A stretch of 64,000 nt of DNA from Petrolisthes cinctipes (lineage: Eukaryota; Arthropoda; Malacostraca; Decapoda; Porcellanidae): the NCBI GenBank assembly GCA_033782935.1, contig JAWQEG010000622.1, positions 660,001-724,000 on the forward strand, given 5' to 3'. Below, in pieces: positions 52,397 through 63,885 of the stretch. Each line of letters starts with the position of its first letter. The first letter of the stretch is position 1. The notes under the pieces are model-generated. The model had not been told where the DNA came from. It saw only the letters and a program-made list of their open reading frames with translations, and did no database searches. Both the position numbers and the translations under genes were made by a program.

Positions 52397-53728
52397 CAAA
52401 GCTTGTGACCGTGTTGTATTTTTGAACAAATTTTCGAGACCAGAGAGAGAGAGAGTCGGGTGGGGGAGAGAAAGAAGGGGATGGGTGGAGTCTGTGAACT
52501 GACGTGGTATATACGTCACACTATGATCGTTCGTATCCCAGTGTTAAATATCATAAAAATGACTCATTTCTCGGGGACAAGTGCCTTAATTATTCACTTC
52601 TGGTAATCCATAATAGTGCCAAAAATTAGCGGAAGGTGTGAATTAACCCGTGACAAAACATCATACTGATCCAACCTTTAGTTACAGAGTTATTCCCGAT
52701 AAACAGTGCGACACGGGCCCTGAAAGCGTTAGTAGTGATAACTTAACTTTGGAATATCTAGGTAGGCTACAGTATTGTAATGCTCTATAACCAACAATTT
52801 CTCTCTTCCCCATTTTTGTTAGGGGGTAAGGTGGGGTATATTTTTGAAATAAAGTATTTGTGGTGGATCTAATACATTAAAACCATTCAATGTCCTAATG
52901 CAGGTTACAGTAGTAGGTAATATAATAGTGGTAGAAATTCAGTAGTTTTTCTAATGTGGATATTTGGTCCATTTATGCAATAATGATTTTCCCCATGGAT
53001 TTTGATTAGGTCTGAATACTGTAACATTCATTTCATTTTCAGCTGGTACCGAGGCTCGCCGAGAAAGACTACTAAGCAGACATAGACGGCTACTGGTACC
53101 AGCTTCAAGAGGGTCTGCTCGATGAAAGAAATGGTGAGAATTTTGTTTTCTTCATAAAAATGACCGTGTATAGTACATATACAGTATTAGATGGTATCAG
53201 ACCTACCCTGTACTTCATAGTTTCACAATAAGGTAATTATGGTTTATTAAGAGTAGGGCTGGATAATGCATATATGAAAATAATGGAAGAGCCAAACATT
53301 TATGTATTCTTTTCTTTGGTATATACAGTAAAAGTCCCTTAATCCGGAAGGCAGGGGGGTTTGAGACTTCAGAATTAGCGAATATTCCGTGTTATCGAAA
53401 AATACCCCCAAATACGTATAAAATACTTTTATTACTTTTAAATACAGGTTTCCCTGTCACACGTAATTTATGAGGTGGGGAGGGGGTGGTGGGAGGATCA
53501 CAGCTGTTACCAGGCAGTGTTGCCAGGTCTGTTTGATGAAATTTCCCTAACTTCACCTTTAAAATTTCCCTTTTTGCCTCAATAATTCCCTGTTCATTCT
53601 TGAACAATTACGGTCTTTTTAGTACTTCATCTGGTAGAAATTTCCCTGGTTACTCTTGAACCATCTTTATATAATTTCCCTGTGTGAACTTCAAAATTCC
53701 CCAAAACAGAGAAAAATCCCTGCACCTG
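52311..53728. repeat. Dispersed 1.5-kb repeat, copy 2, starting with (AT)42
   Basis: Direct-orientation copy of 21893-23526, starting in the AT array (52311-52394). It includes the exon-like block (53043-53133) and the left part of the Tigger-like MITE (from 53326). It ends at 'ccctgcacctggca', where copy 1 continues. Confidence 0.85.
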
Positions 53729-55245
53729 GCATGCTGGCCCTGAGCTGGGATGGCATTCATAAAACATTCGTATGTTTTCATTTTTTAGTACACTAAAGTG
53801 TTTCAAACTCATTTCAAAGCAATAGTTAATTATCATGTTCTTGATGAATTGTTGTCCATTGTGAGTTAATATCAGTGCCGGTTTTAGTCCTTGTCATAAT
53901 AAATAAATATATATGAGCAAAGGTTTAGCTTGGAAATGACCTTGAGTTTATATTTACAGTTACCTTGCAGTAGATCTATGTTCAATATATACGTTCAGCA
54001 GTGTTGATCGAATTTCGGTTGAGTTTTAAAACAAATAATTGTTTTGTATTGTATATTGGAGTGTAGAATAATACATATCCACTTCCATCATAACTTATTT
54101 GTCAATTTTTCCTACCCTTTTGATACTAAAATCAGATTACAACAACAAAGAATGTTAGAAATTAGGTACACAGTTGTCAACACAATAATAAATCAAAAGT
54201 AGTGACTAGGTTGCAATCCTCCATGTAGCTGGTTGCATTGGCACTATGTATTTTATATCAAGTGGCCTTACCACTGAAGTTACAGGACAAAGAAATACAA
54301 AAGCAATGCCAGATATATATTTATTGGATGCAGTACACGTCTTTAATTCATGCAATACCACATTTATTCAGTACTCTTCCAATTCCATGAAAATTTATGT
54401 TTCTATGATATGCGGCTTAACTCTTCAATAGGTAAAAATTTCATACAGTAATTATGTACTGTCTAAAATATACTTTTGTATCCATAATTAAATTATCAAG
54501 AATTTACTTGAGGTAGACTTATATTTCTTCTACCCGGAACAAAGAAATCACCAATTAATATCACACAGGTTTTGTTTGACAATAAAAGATTTAATAACAA
54601 GGAACAGCAAATGTTCGTTGTGTGCTGATAGCCACATTTCTATAACCTCAAGCTCTGAAAACATTCCTTATAATTATTATTTTAATTTAAAAAGATCTGT
54701 CTATTAGTTAAAAGAGAAAGACGCTCACGAGAAGTCAAATTTATAAGTGTTATGCAAACTTAAAACATTAAAGAAACACTAGTGCTGTGAAAAACTATAT
54801 GAATATTAACTGTGAACTGTTTTGCATCTGTGATTTTCAGTCTCTTTTCTGCGTGATGTTTTTTTTCCTGGACTGTACATAATGACTTACGAAATCATTA
54901 TTTGGTATAATGGTTTGAGAAAGTGTGATCAGCCATGCTTCAGTAACTTGATGTTCTAGGATGTCCAGGTGACCGCGATGATGAATGGATGATCTGATTC
55001 TTCCTTTACCACGAAATATCCTTCAAAATCGATGGTTGCTCTGTGGTACGGTGTGCAGGAATCAGTGTCATCCATTTAGGAAGAATTGCATTACTAGGAC
55101 TCTAAAAAAAAACACACGTAGAAGGATTATAGGACAGATTAAAAATTGTCAATGTACGACAATAATACAATACCGATTTTTAATGTTTTTTGTTGAAAAA
55201 ATATATATATATAATTTGATACAAACTTCATAATTAATCTTGTCT
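53729..55245. other. Gene-free stretch
   Basis: AT-rich. 'agtgtttcaaactcatttc' near 53795 recurs at 60272, marking another dispersed repeat. No gene, RNA or array is supported. Confidence 0.5.
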
Positions 55246-58190
55246 TTACTTAGCACATAGGCCTATTACAATTGGCAGGATTATATTGTTTCTTAGTCCC
55301 CTTTTCACTTCCATACTCACACTTCTACCCTTCATAATCCTCCTCAGTGATCCTAGTCTACCCCTCATTGCTGTCTCCCTAATTTCTCCTTCCATACTTC
55401 CATGTTTACACAGAACTGTTCCCAAGTACTTAAACTTCTTCACTTCCTCCATCATCTCACCCCCTAGAGGTATCTCGCATTTAGTTCTAGTTGGTACTCC
55501 CACTCTGTAAGGTGTGGCAACGTCAATCATTTCAGCTTCTGCCCTCTCAAATACCATCACTTTACTTTTACCAACATTCACCTTCAGTTTCCTTCTTTTA
55601 CACACGGACTGAAACTCATCCACCACTCTCTGTAACTCCCTTTCAATCTCAGCTATCAACACAGGTCATCCGCAATTAGCTTGCAACCAAGGACCAATTT
55701 ACTCCATTCAATGTCAGCTTCACCCCCAGACCATTCACTTTGGCCTTCATCTCTCTCATAGAACCATCCATACATATATATATTGAAAAGTCATGGTGAC
55801 ATAACACACCCCTGTTTCAGCCCTACAATAATATTACAATTCTCACTTACATCAACCTCTACCCGCACACATGCTTTTGCCTCTGCATAAAAGGCCTCAA
55901 TGTCTTTCAGCAAAGACCCCCCAACACCATAAATCCTCAACACCCCTGTCATAGCTCTCCTATCAACCCTATTGTATGCCTTCTTCAAGTCCATGAAGGC
56001 AGCATACAACTTCCTACCCTTCCAAATATATTTCTCCATTGTTGATGTTAATGCTAATATATGGTCCACACATCCTCTACCCTTTCTGAACCCTCCCTGC
56101 ATCTCACTAACTATATTCCTTGTTACTTCAATCAGCCTTTCAGTAAGGATATTCCCATATATCTTCCCCGGTAACATTTTCGCCAAGTCTAGCCGGCTAC
56201 GTGCCCCACCACTTACTGCTGGGCTAAAATCATGGCGGTTGGAAGGAGAATAATGCTTTAGTTATAACGATAAAACCAAACATGCCATAATCTTTGAAAT
56301 AGTTTAATTCTCTTTCCCAGCTAAATAAACCTACCCTACCTGACCTAACCTAACCTAACTTAAACTAGACCTAACCTAACCTAACCAAATCAAGCTCTGG
56401 CAAATACCCGTATAAAGTTCAGGAATATGCTCCCCGGTACACTAAGTAGGCTTAGTACCCTGTAGCTACCACATTCATACTTACTTCCCATTCCCTATTA
56501 CAAAGGCATACTTATGACTCTCCTCCAATCTTCTGGCACCTCTCCCTGCCTCCAAGCCAATACGCATATGAGCAACATCCACTCCACCACTATCTCCTTA
56601 ACATTTCAGAAGTTATCCCATCCTCCCCCGGTGCCTTTCCCATCTTCAACTTTCCTATTGCTTTTCTAACCTCTTACCTTCCTAATTCTCCCTGTACATC
56701 CTGTCGTCTACCACCTACCTCCATCCCCATGCATGTCACCACCGCCTCCCCTTCCATCCCCGCATTCATCTGACCAAAATGCCTCTTCACACTTCTTTCA
56801 CTTCATCACTTCCACTCACAGTGACTCCATCTTCTCTCTTCATTCTCACGCTACCAGACTATCCTTCTCCTCTTTCTCTTTTCAACTTCCTTCCAAAATA
56901 ATAACTTGTTTTCTTTACATTTTTCACTCAGTTTCCTACAAAACTCCTCATCCACTCTCGTTTTACTCTCACCTACCATCCTCTTCACTTTCCTCTTACA
57001 TACGTTATATTCTCTCTTCCACCTCTCTTTCACCTCTTCTGACACATTTCTCTACAGTGTTCTCCTATATGCCTTCCTTTTCTTCTCTACGGCATCTTTC
57101 ACTTCTTCTGATCACCAAGCACTCCCTTTCTTGTCCCTCTTCTGTGTCTTGTATCCCACTACCTCTGCTGCTGTCCTTAATACTATTGTCTTAAACATTT
57201 CATACACATCATTCACTCCCACTCCCTCCCCTATAATCTGCCTTGCATCCACCAGCATCTACCCCTCCCCCCTTTATATTTCTCTCTATATACAGTGTCA
57301 GTCAATCTTCCACTTGCCACCTGCTTCTTTTCCCCCTTCATCCCTCCTTCTGTACTCCCACTTAACCATGACCTTAATCCTTACCAAGACCGCAAAATGG
57401 TGAGAGTATTGAACCACTTTAGCATCCATCACATCCTTCCGTAATCTGGCATCCACAGCTACATAATCTATTTAACCCTTTTGTTCTCCTCCATGTATAC
57501 CGGTGTATCATTTTGTGCTTAAAGAAGGCTAAAAACAGCCCCCTCTCAGCACTGATGTCCACCAGATACTCACCATTCTCATTCACTCCTTCCACACCCC
57601 ATTTAACATAAATTCTTCCTACTCTTTCATTTCCTACTTTCCCATTCATATCGCCCATCATTATAATCCTCCTCCCACTCTCAAACTTCCTCAAACATCC
57701 ATTCAACTCCCCCCAGAAATTTGTCATACTCTTTTTCCCTGTCTTGCTCTTCTCATTCACTGGTACATATGCACACACCCATGCATACTTCACTAATCCA
57801 ATCTTTCCTGTCATCCATATTACTCTCGTCCCACACCATCCATGTCCATCTACTCCCTTCCACACCCTTGGTGATACCAGCCTTGCACACCCCTCCCTTC
57901 ATCTTCCTTTACATTTCCCATCAATTCCTGCCCATATTACGCCTTCCTCCATTTCCTCCCACATCACACTCTCTCCTCCAGCCTCACACTCCTCCACTTC
58001 TCACCCTTTCACATGGGTGTCAGTCTCACCCATCACATCCACTCCTCCATTCTTTAAAGCATTCACCTCTCTCTCACCTCTTTGTACCATCCACCATCCC
58101 ATTCACATTCACAGTTACCACTCTCATACACCCACATTTTCCCCTTTCCCTTACAGGGAAACCGGGAGAAATCACCCCACCCCCCGCCCA
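55246..58190 (-). pseudogene. RTE-like LINE, frameshifted and interrupted
   Basis: On the minus strand, a decayed start near 58130 (VNVNGMVDGTK) leads to the endonuclease at 57865-57419 (YAWVCAYVPVN, RIIMMGDMNGKVGNERVG, RYTWRR). A linker lies around 57045-56851, a GKAPGEDGITSEML block near 56640, and EDWRRVISMPL near 56530. RT at 56186-55791 has GGFRKGRGCVDHILALTSTM, FMDLKKAYNRVDRRAM and VGLKQGCVMSP. The RT end at 55662-55246 has LKVNVGKSKVMVFERAE and KKFKYLGTVLCKHG. The catalytic FADD segment between 55790 and 55663 is degraded. A roughly 250-bp insertion splits the RT at about 56177-56427. It is from a different RTE lineage than 26520-28562. Confidence 0.85.
56177..56427. repeat. Insertion with CCTAA (TTAGG) repeats inside the RTE LINE
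   Basis: The RTE frame breaks between the 'SLLSVPG' side (about 56427) and the 'LPGKIYG' side (about 56180). Both edges carry 'ccccggta', a possible imperfect target duplication. Inside, 56329-56387 has about six CCTAA units in two blocks (acctaacctaacctaac type). TTAGG is the ancestral arthropod telomere repeat, so this may be a short interstitial telomeric tract or part of a MITE. Confidence 0.55.
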
Positions 58191-58289
58191 CAGCCATATC
58201 TGTCTACTACCCCACTGGGGGGCCGCTGATGGCTGGCAAGGCCAATGTAGCGCTCATTCCCGGAGAGACACGGGCCATTAGCATTGTCA

Positions 58290-58827
58290 AAAGGGTTCAC
58301 AATTGGTGTTAAAAGAGGTTAAAAAAAAATTAAAAATATATGTACAAACTTGTAAAACGTATATGTAGCGGAAGATAAATCTTACCCCCCACACCACTTC
58401 CCCCATTAGCTTCACCTCCTGATTGATAAAATATGTTTTAAAAAGGAGTGTTTCCCAAGGTGGCCACGTGGAGGCGGGGTAAGGCTTAACGATCCTTCTT
58501 GAGGATCGGTATAGGTCACCGAGGTGATGCTCTTTACAATTCCAATAGTTAGCTATCGCGAAGTAGCGTTCACCTCAACCTCATTGGTTACGATACTGCA
58601 ACTGTGTAAAGCTAACACCCATATCGTAATATATAACATATAGACTTTGTGTATTGCCAGTCTATAATTGTACTACTAATTAAATTAGGCTGTATAAATA
58701 GACACATTAAATCGCTTTGCACTGATATCCGTGGTTGAAGATCCATTACAATACTGATACAGTTTGTAATGAGTACCCAACCACCAAGTTCTGAACTGGG
58801 TGGCCTCTATTCATATGACGGGATCTG
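58290..58827. other. Gene-free stretch
   Basis: No gene or array is supported. The first 100 bp may be the 5' leader of the RTE LINE ('gctggcaaggccaatgtagc' lies just before). Confidence 0.45.
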
Positions 58828-59044
58828 TACAGCCACAATCATATAACCACCGACACTTTCCTTCCATCGTGCCAATAATTCAGTATCATATCAAAATATA
58901 ATCATACAACAACAACTTATGTCAACTCAACCCCCTCAATTATTATTATGAGCTGCTGCAATATCATACACGTGTTGTTCTTTATTACCAAGATATTTAC
59001 TACGATGGAAGGAAAGTGTCGGTGGATGTTTGATTGTGGCTGTA
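58828..59044. mobile_element. 217-bp palindromic MITE family, copy 3
   Basis: TACAGCCACAATC at the left and GATTGTGGCTGTA at the right. Full internal sequence in the same orientation as copy 2, with 'aatatcatacacgtgttgtt' inside. Confidence 0.85.
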
Positions 59045-59611
59045 CATTTACTGCATACATAATACGAAACAATTTTGTTGACAGTACTTATAATGCAGCA
59101 TTCTTCATGAAGTGTGCATCCACAGAAAGTAGATGGTGTGACAGTACCACCACTGCATTCCGTAAGAGGCGTGATGGTGATGCAACTGGAAGTTATGTTA
59201 CACACTACGGGAGTCTCAACACAACACCTGAAAATAAAGAATGATTGGATAAATTATTTCCCCTTTTGATATTGGTGACACATATTTGAGTATAATCATT
59301 CAAGGACCTTGAAATTTTATGCTTTAACATATAATTCAGGTTATGACTCAAGTCTGAATATCATAGGTCATGAATAGCCTATACAGGTGCACTTTTTACC
59401 TGTCACATGGTGGTTTTGTGTTAAATAAGCCTTCCCGTTCTATAACAGCAGTGAATTTCTTACAGGTGAGGAATTAACCTCATATAACTATATATATTAA
59501 GCTATAAATCTGACACCTCATTCCTTCTGGGATCTAGTCCTCAAGAGGGTGACCATAACAGAGGAGATTCAATTAATATATTAATAATATATATATAATT
59601 CGCTGTTATGC
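59045..59611. other. Gene-free stretch
   Basis: No gene is supported. Short frames lack splice signals or domains, and a small AT-rich run precedes the SINE tail. Confidence 0.5.
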
Positions 59612-60008
59612 TTTTTTTTTTTTTCTATACCTCAACCTCGGGGCTGTAGGCTATCAGTAGCCCGTGACTCTTGCGAGGCCCCGAGATTATTGGGTGTCGC
59701 ACCAGATGAGACAGTGGAGCTTCGTGGTGATGTTGGTACCGTTGCTTCTCTTCTGCCCCACTAGATGACGACACTTTATATATACATGTCACTATCAGGG
59801 GAGAGCAGCTACACCGTCACTCACAGCATCTTGGAATATGGTCTTCTATGTTGTGAGTTGACGACGATGTATGGGGTATTTTCTTGACGTATCGGCGTAG
59901 CCAGGATAATTGACGAACAGCTGGACCCAGACGTCTTCTCGTGGATTCGAATCCGGGTCCTTGACATTCGCAGTCCGTCTCTTTTTCCACTCTGCCACCG
60001 CCTCCACC
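59612..60008 (-). mobile_element. tRNA-Ser-derived SINE
   Basis: The minus strand has an A box TGGCAGAGTGG (59998-59988) and a B box GGATTCGAATCC (59954-59943). They span 56 bp, the spacing of a tRNA promoter. The stretch between contains GGACTGCGAATG, close to the anticodon arm of tRNA-Ser(GCT). A roughly 300-bp unrelated body follows, ending CCCCGAGGTTGAGGTATAG and an A-run (59612-59625). The tail recurs at 17740-17775. It is transcribed by Pol III through the internal promoter. Target duplications were not found. Confidence 0.7.
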
Positions 60009-60635
60009 ATATAGGCCTAATAAGAGTCTTTTTAATGAAATCTGGGACAAAGCTTTAATTTCTAAGCTACTTTCGTTTGATTTCTATCCTACCATCTCCA
60101 CTTGTATGTATATTGGATGTCATTGCTTGCTGTTTTCTAGCTGGTGTTGTAGATGGTCACTGTTATGTTTATTAACAGTGATGTTCCTCACAGTTCTGCC
60201 AGAGTCAGTATTCACAAAAAATTATAGAGTTTGGACTTGTTCGTATGTTTCCAATACTGACCTCACCATAGTGTTTCAAACTCATTTCGAAGCAGTGAAT
60301 GATTTTGCTTGTCTATTTATATTATGTTATTATGATTTCAAAGCAGTGATCTCTCCTAGTCCTTGCCATGAATAAACGTTTACGAACAAAATTTTAAGTT
60401 AAGAGCGAACTTTGCTTTTGTGTATATCATCCAGGTGTATATGATTTGATTCCAATCTCTGATAAGGGCAGAGGAAACCTCATGGTTTTCAATATTTCCA
60501 CAATGCACTCCCTTCCTCTAACACCTTGCTCAAATCTTCCTCTCTGTTTTTTTATTAATACTTCCTTTTTTTCAGCATTGATTGAGATCAGTGCATAAAT
60601 TCACATGATGTAAAAGATTAACCATTGATTTATAT
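60009..60635. other. Gene-free stretch
   Basis: Contains a relative of 53790-53830 ('tgtttcaaactcatttc'). No gene or RNA signature is seen. Confidence 0.5.
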
Positions 60636-60639
60636 TAGA

Positions 60640-60960
60640 CGCTGCAACAACGAGGTCATATAGCGCCAAGAGATGATGAGACAGCAAGTAGGAAGGATAT
60701 AGAGAGAAATGAGGGACAGTTGAAGAACTGAAAGGGGCATAAGGGAAGCCAAATTCCTTAAAGTATTGTCCATATCATTACAGACAATACCCCCAACGGG
60801 AATGATGTAAAAGACCTTAGACCTCTCACTAATACTAAATAATAAAGAGTTTTTAATCTGAGATAACACAAAAATGTCTGAAGGGAGTCGAAAGGGGTAG
60901 ATATATTGAGTACAGACATGTGCCATGTAACTGAATTTGTGTCAAACAAATGAAGATTAT
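60640..60960 (-). mobile_element. Possible I-like LINE 3'-end fragment
   Basis: 'gctgcaacaacgaggtcata' then 'tagcgcc' resembles 'cggcgcaacagcaatggtcat' and 'ataccgcc' in the 3' UTR of the LINE at 9025-9055. The rest is too diverged to read as protein. Confidence 0.35.
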
Positions 60961-61166
60961 ATTTAGAGTAAAAGATTGGAGAGGGGAAGGAGTGCACAAA
61001 ACAAAGCCAAACACAGAAGAAAAAAAACATACATTCCCCAGTAGAGAAATAGCTAACCTTTATAGGTTCAAAGATATACTGTATACAGAATTAATTAAGG
61101 ATGAAAATGGAACTTTACGAACATATCTCCCTCCAGCAACCCTAATATTAATAATGTATTCGTTTA

Positions 61167-61316
61167 GGGACCCTGCGATGTAGTAAGAAAATTGAAAATT
61201 AATGAGTCCTTCAAATATTGCCACAAAACGCCACCTTTATGGAAGGAGCCTGCTGTTTCGTAGCATAGTTAGGAGGAATCAGAAGCTTCCAATTCCCATA
61301 CTCGATCACAGAGTCC
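61167..61316. mobile_element. TTAA-bounded MITE B, second copy
   Basis: GGGACCCTGCGATGTAG at the left and a decayed inverse end 'gatcacagagtcc' before TTAA (61317-61320). The inside matches 8392-8538 ('caaatattgccac', 'ggaaggagc'). Confidence 0.7.
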
Positions 61317-61322
61317 TTAAGT

Positions 61323-61324
<2 letters not shown>

Positions 61325-61373
<49 letters not shown>
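61325..61373. repeat. (CA)24 microsatellite
   Basis: Uninterrupted CA run directly after the MITE's right edge. Confidence 0.95.
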
Positions 61374-61374
<1 letters not shown>

Positions 61375-62082
61375 ATATAATGAGGAATATACTGGAAACT
61401 AACGTGCAAGAGTCAGCACCACAGGAAAATGTTGAATCAGGCATTTCATCACTTTCACATGAACCCATGGGTCTGCATTCGCCATTAGCGTCCATGCAAA
61501 CTGCAGTGGTCTCACAGTCTGCAGGTATATGCCGAAAAAATATTTATCTATGGAACTTATCATTTATGGAAAGTGTCGGGCAGTAAACTGCGTAAAGTCT
61601 TTTTAGTGTTGTGTACAGTTACGATCACTAATAAGTATAAAACTTTGGTTGAAGAATTGAACAGTCCAATTCACCAACGAAGTCATTCCAATGGAGGTCT
61701 TATTGTGCATTTATTGACTGTCTTTAGGTATTCCAAGCACATCTGAATACTTATTATTGCTCGTGTCTGTATTTACGTGATTTTCAATATAATTTCATTT
61801 AATTCCTTAAAAATTTCTACATCAAAATAAAATAATATCTGTAAAATAATCAGTTAATATCATATAATGCTATCACATTTAAAGTTTCCATATTTCATGT
61901 TTATATTGTTCTATAAAATAATAGAAATTAAACAAGAGTCAATGACATTCCTTTCAAGAAGTCTTTTAAATCAGGCTATATATAATCTTTGCACCAAATC
62001 AATCAATATAACATTCATGAGTGTCTTTGCGTTGGAATTAACCACTGCTAGACTGTGACATCCTAACACTATACTTGTCATG
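61374..62082. other. Stretch without a supported gene
   Basis: One frame, 61380-61525, is open and Ser/Glu-rich and is followed by a 'GTATAT' that could be a weak donor. There is no domain or acceptor to support it. The rest is AT-rich. Confidence 0.45.
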
Positions 62083-62299
62083 TATAGCCACAATCAAATA
62101 ACCACCGATACTTTCCTTACATCGTAGTAAATATCTTGGTAATAAAGAACAACACATGTGAGATTTTGCAGCACCGCATAATAATAATTGAGAGAGTCGA
62201 GTTGACATAAGGTGTTGTTGTATTATTATAATTTGATATGATACTGATTTATTGGCTCGATGGAAGGAAAGTGTAGGTGGTTATTTGATTGTGGCTGTA
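62083..62299. mobile_element. 217-bp palindromic MITE family, copy 4 (reverse)
   Basis: TATAGCCACAATC at the left and GATTGTGGCTGTA at the right. The asymmetric core is inverted relative to the other copies ('gcagcaccgcataataa'), so the orientation is reversed. Confidence 0.8.
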
Positions 62300-62799
62300 C
62301 TATCCTGGTATCCATATCTTTTTTGGTTAGAAAGGTTATTTTGGTGCCATTGGAAAGACATGAAAATTCTGCAGATAATTAATTTTGGCTCAAATTCGGA
62401 TATACCAATTAGTTTTCCCATAGGTGGAATGGGAATATTTCTATCAAGTATTTTTTTTTTATAAATATAATTAATTTTAGTAGTGAAGACATTTTTTACA
62501 CCTAGCATGTAATAATAATGATATATAATTAATTCACCAAATTAATTTTTACCATTTAAAACAATAAATTGGAGAACACGAAAAACTAAATATAAATATG
62601 GTCGCCATTTTGTGGCCATAACTCGTAAACCCGTCATGGGATATTTTTGGAGTTTGGGAATGAAAATAACTCAGATCATCAGTTCTACATGTTCCCAAAG
62701 TTTCTGTTTGTCAAGCTAAATGTATTTATTATATTGTACTATATATAGATCGACTAGTGTAACAATAATCTCTCTGAAATGGTTCGTTTGAATACTTAC

Positions 62800-62965
62800 T
62801 TATACAACACTTGCAGTCACGTTTCCCGTTCCCCTTGCATTTCATATCGAGTAAGTCATCACATGTCGTCGGAGCTGAATCAGGATTGTAGCACGTACCG
62901 CCTGCTTTAGAACACGACCAACTCGGGCAGGTATTCCAATTGGGCGGACCTCGCACTTCCACGTC
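62800..62965 (-). CDS. Internal exon encoding an eight-cysteine secreted-type module
   Basis: The exon runs on the minus strand from an acceptor (a long T-run, then CACCAAG) at 62965 to a textbook GTAAGTATTC donor after 62800. It has 55 codons plus one base. Cysteines are spaced C-x4-C-x6-C-x9-C-x7-C-x7-C-x-C-C, with AGGTCYNP, TTCDDLLDMKCKGNG and DCKCCI. A GGxC...CKG...CxCC pattern is, from memory, common in small Cys-rich modules of arthropod secreted proteins. Identity unknown; the other exons are outside or unrecognised. It has the best splice signals of any exon candidate outside the transposons. Confidence 0.6.
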
Positions 62966-62987
62966 CTTGGTGAGACACCCACACGTA

Positions 62988-62988
<1 letters not shown>

Positions 62989-63023
<35 letters not shown>

Positions 63024-63075
63024 ATAATATGTATATATAATAATAATAATAATAATAATAGTAATAATATTAATA
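62989..63075. repeat. Poly-A run and (TAA)n
   Basis: About 32 A at 62989-63020, then TAA-type repeats to about 63060. On the minus strand this supplies the pyrimidine tract of the Cys-rich exon's acceptor. Confidence 0.8.
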
Positions 63076-63668
63076 ATGCATGTGAAAACTTTGTCAGAAA
63101 CTGTTACTATATATGTGATATGAGAATCTGGTCTAAGACTGATTTAAACATCATTAATTTTGCTTTTAGTTGATTAGATTATTTCAAATGACGAGCTCGT
63201 GAACGGTCATGAATAGTTTTCTATATAGTTGTGGAGATGTTTGTGCGAAGAATGTGTGGGTACAATAGTTTAAAGTTAGTTGCGGTTCCTTGCAATCAAC
63301 TAGACTATTACCATTGTGAAGTAATGTAAACGGCCGGTTTGAAGGGCTAACACTGGTGAAATATTCTTTATTCCACAAGTGCATGAAGTAAAAAGAATAA
63401 AAAAAGAATTCAGACATTTACACACACTGTATACTAGTGTGGAAATATGGGAAAGGATTTCTTCGTTATAGTTAGTAGCTGTCAAATAATGCTTATATCA
63501 TCATCCTTATCATCATTATCATCATCATTATCAATAAGGGGTCATGCACAACAATTACCTTTCTACCATGAATAATGATAGAGTAAGAGGCATTTTCATA
63601 ATCTGGCGGCCATGTTGATCCGCCATCTTGGATTTTGTAATCATGTAATCACTTCAAAATAATTTAGG
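63076..63668. other. Gene-free stretch
   Basis: AT-rich, with a small (CAT)n-like patch near 63500-63530. No gene is supported. It may be intron upstream of the Cys-rich exon. Confidence 0.45.
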
Positions 63669-63885
63669 TACAGCCACAATCAAATAACCACCCACATTTT
63701 CCTTCCATCTTGCAAATAAATCAGTATCATATCAAAATATAATCATACAACAACACCTTACGTCAACTCAACCCCCTCAGTTATTATTATGAGGTGCTGC
63801 AATATCATAGACGTGTTGTTCTTTATTACCAAGATATTTACTACGATGGAAGGAAAGTGTCGGCGGATATTTGATTGTGGCTGTA
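63669..63885. mobile_element. 217-bp palindromic MITE family, copy 5
   Basis: TACAGCCACAATCAAATAAC at the left, TTTGATTGTGGCTGTA at the right, with TA at each edge. Full length, same orientation as copies 2 and 3. Confidence 0.85.

Noticed and set aside
56733..58312. Long Ser/Pro/His-rich frames on the plus strand.
   Set aside because: They are antisense to the minus-strand RTE endonuclease and linker.
61380..61586. A Ser/Glu-rich frame that might be an exon.
   Set aside because: No acceptor, only a weak donor, and no homology I can name.
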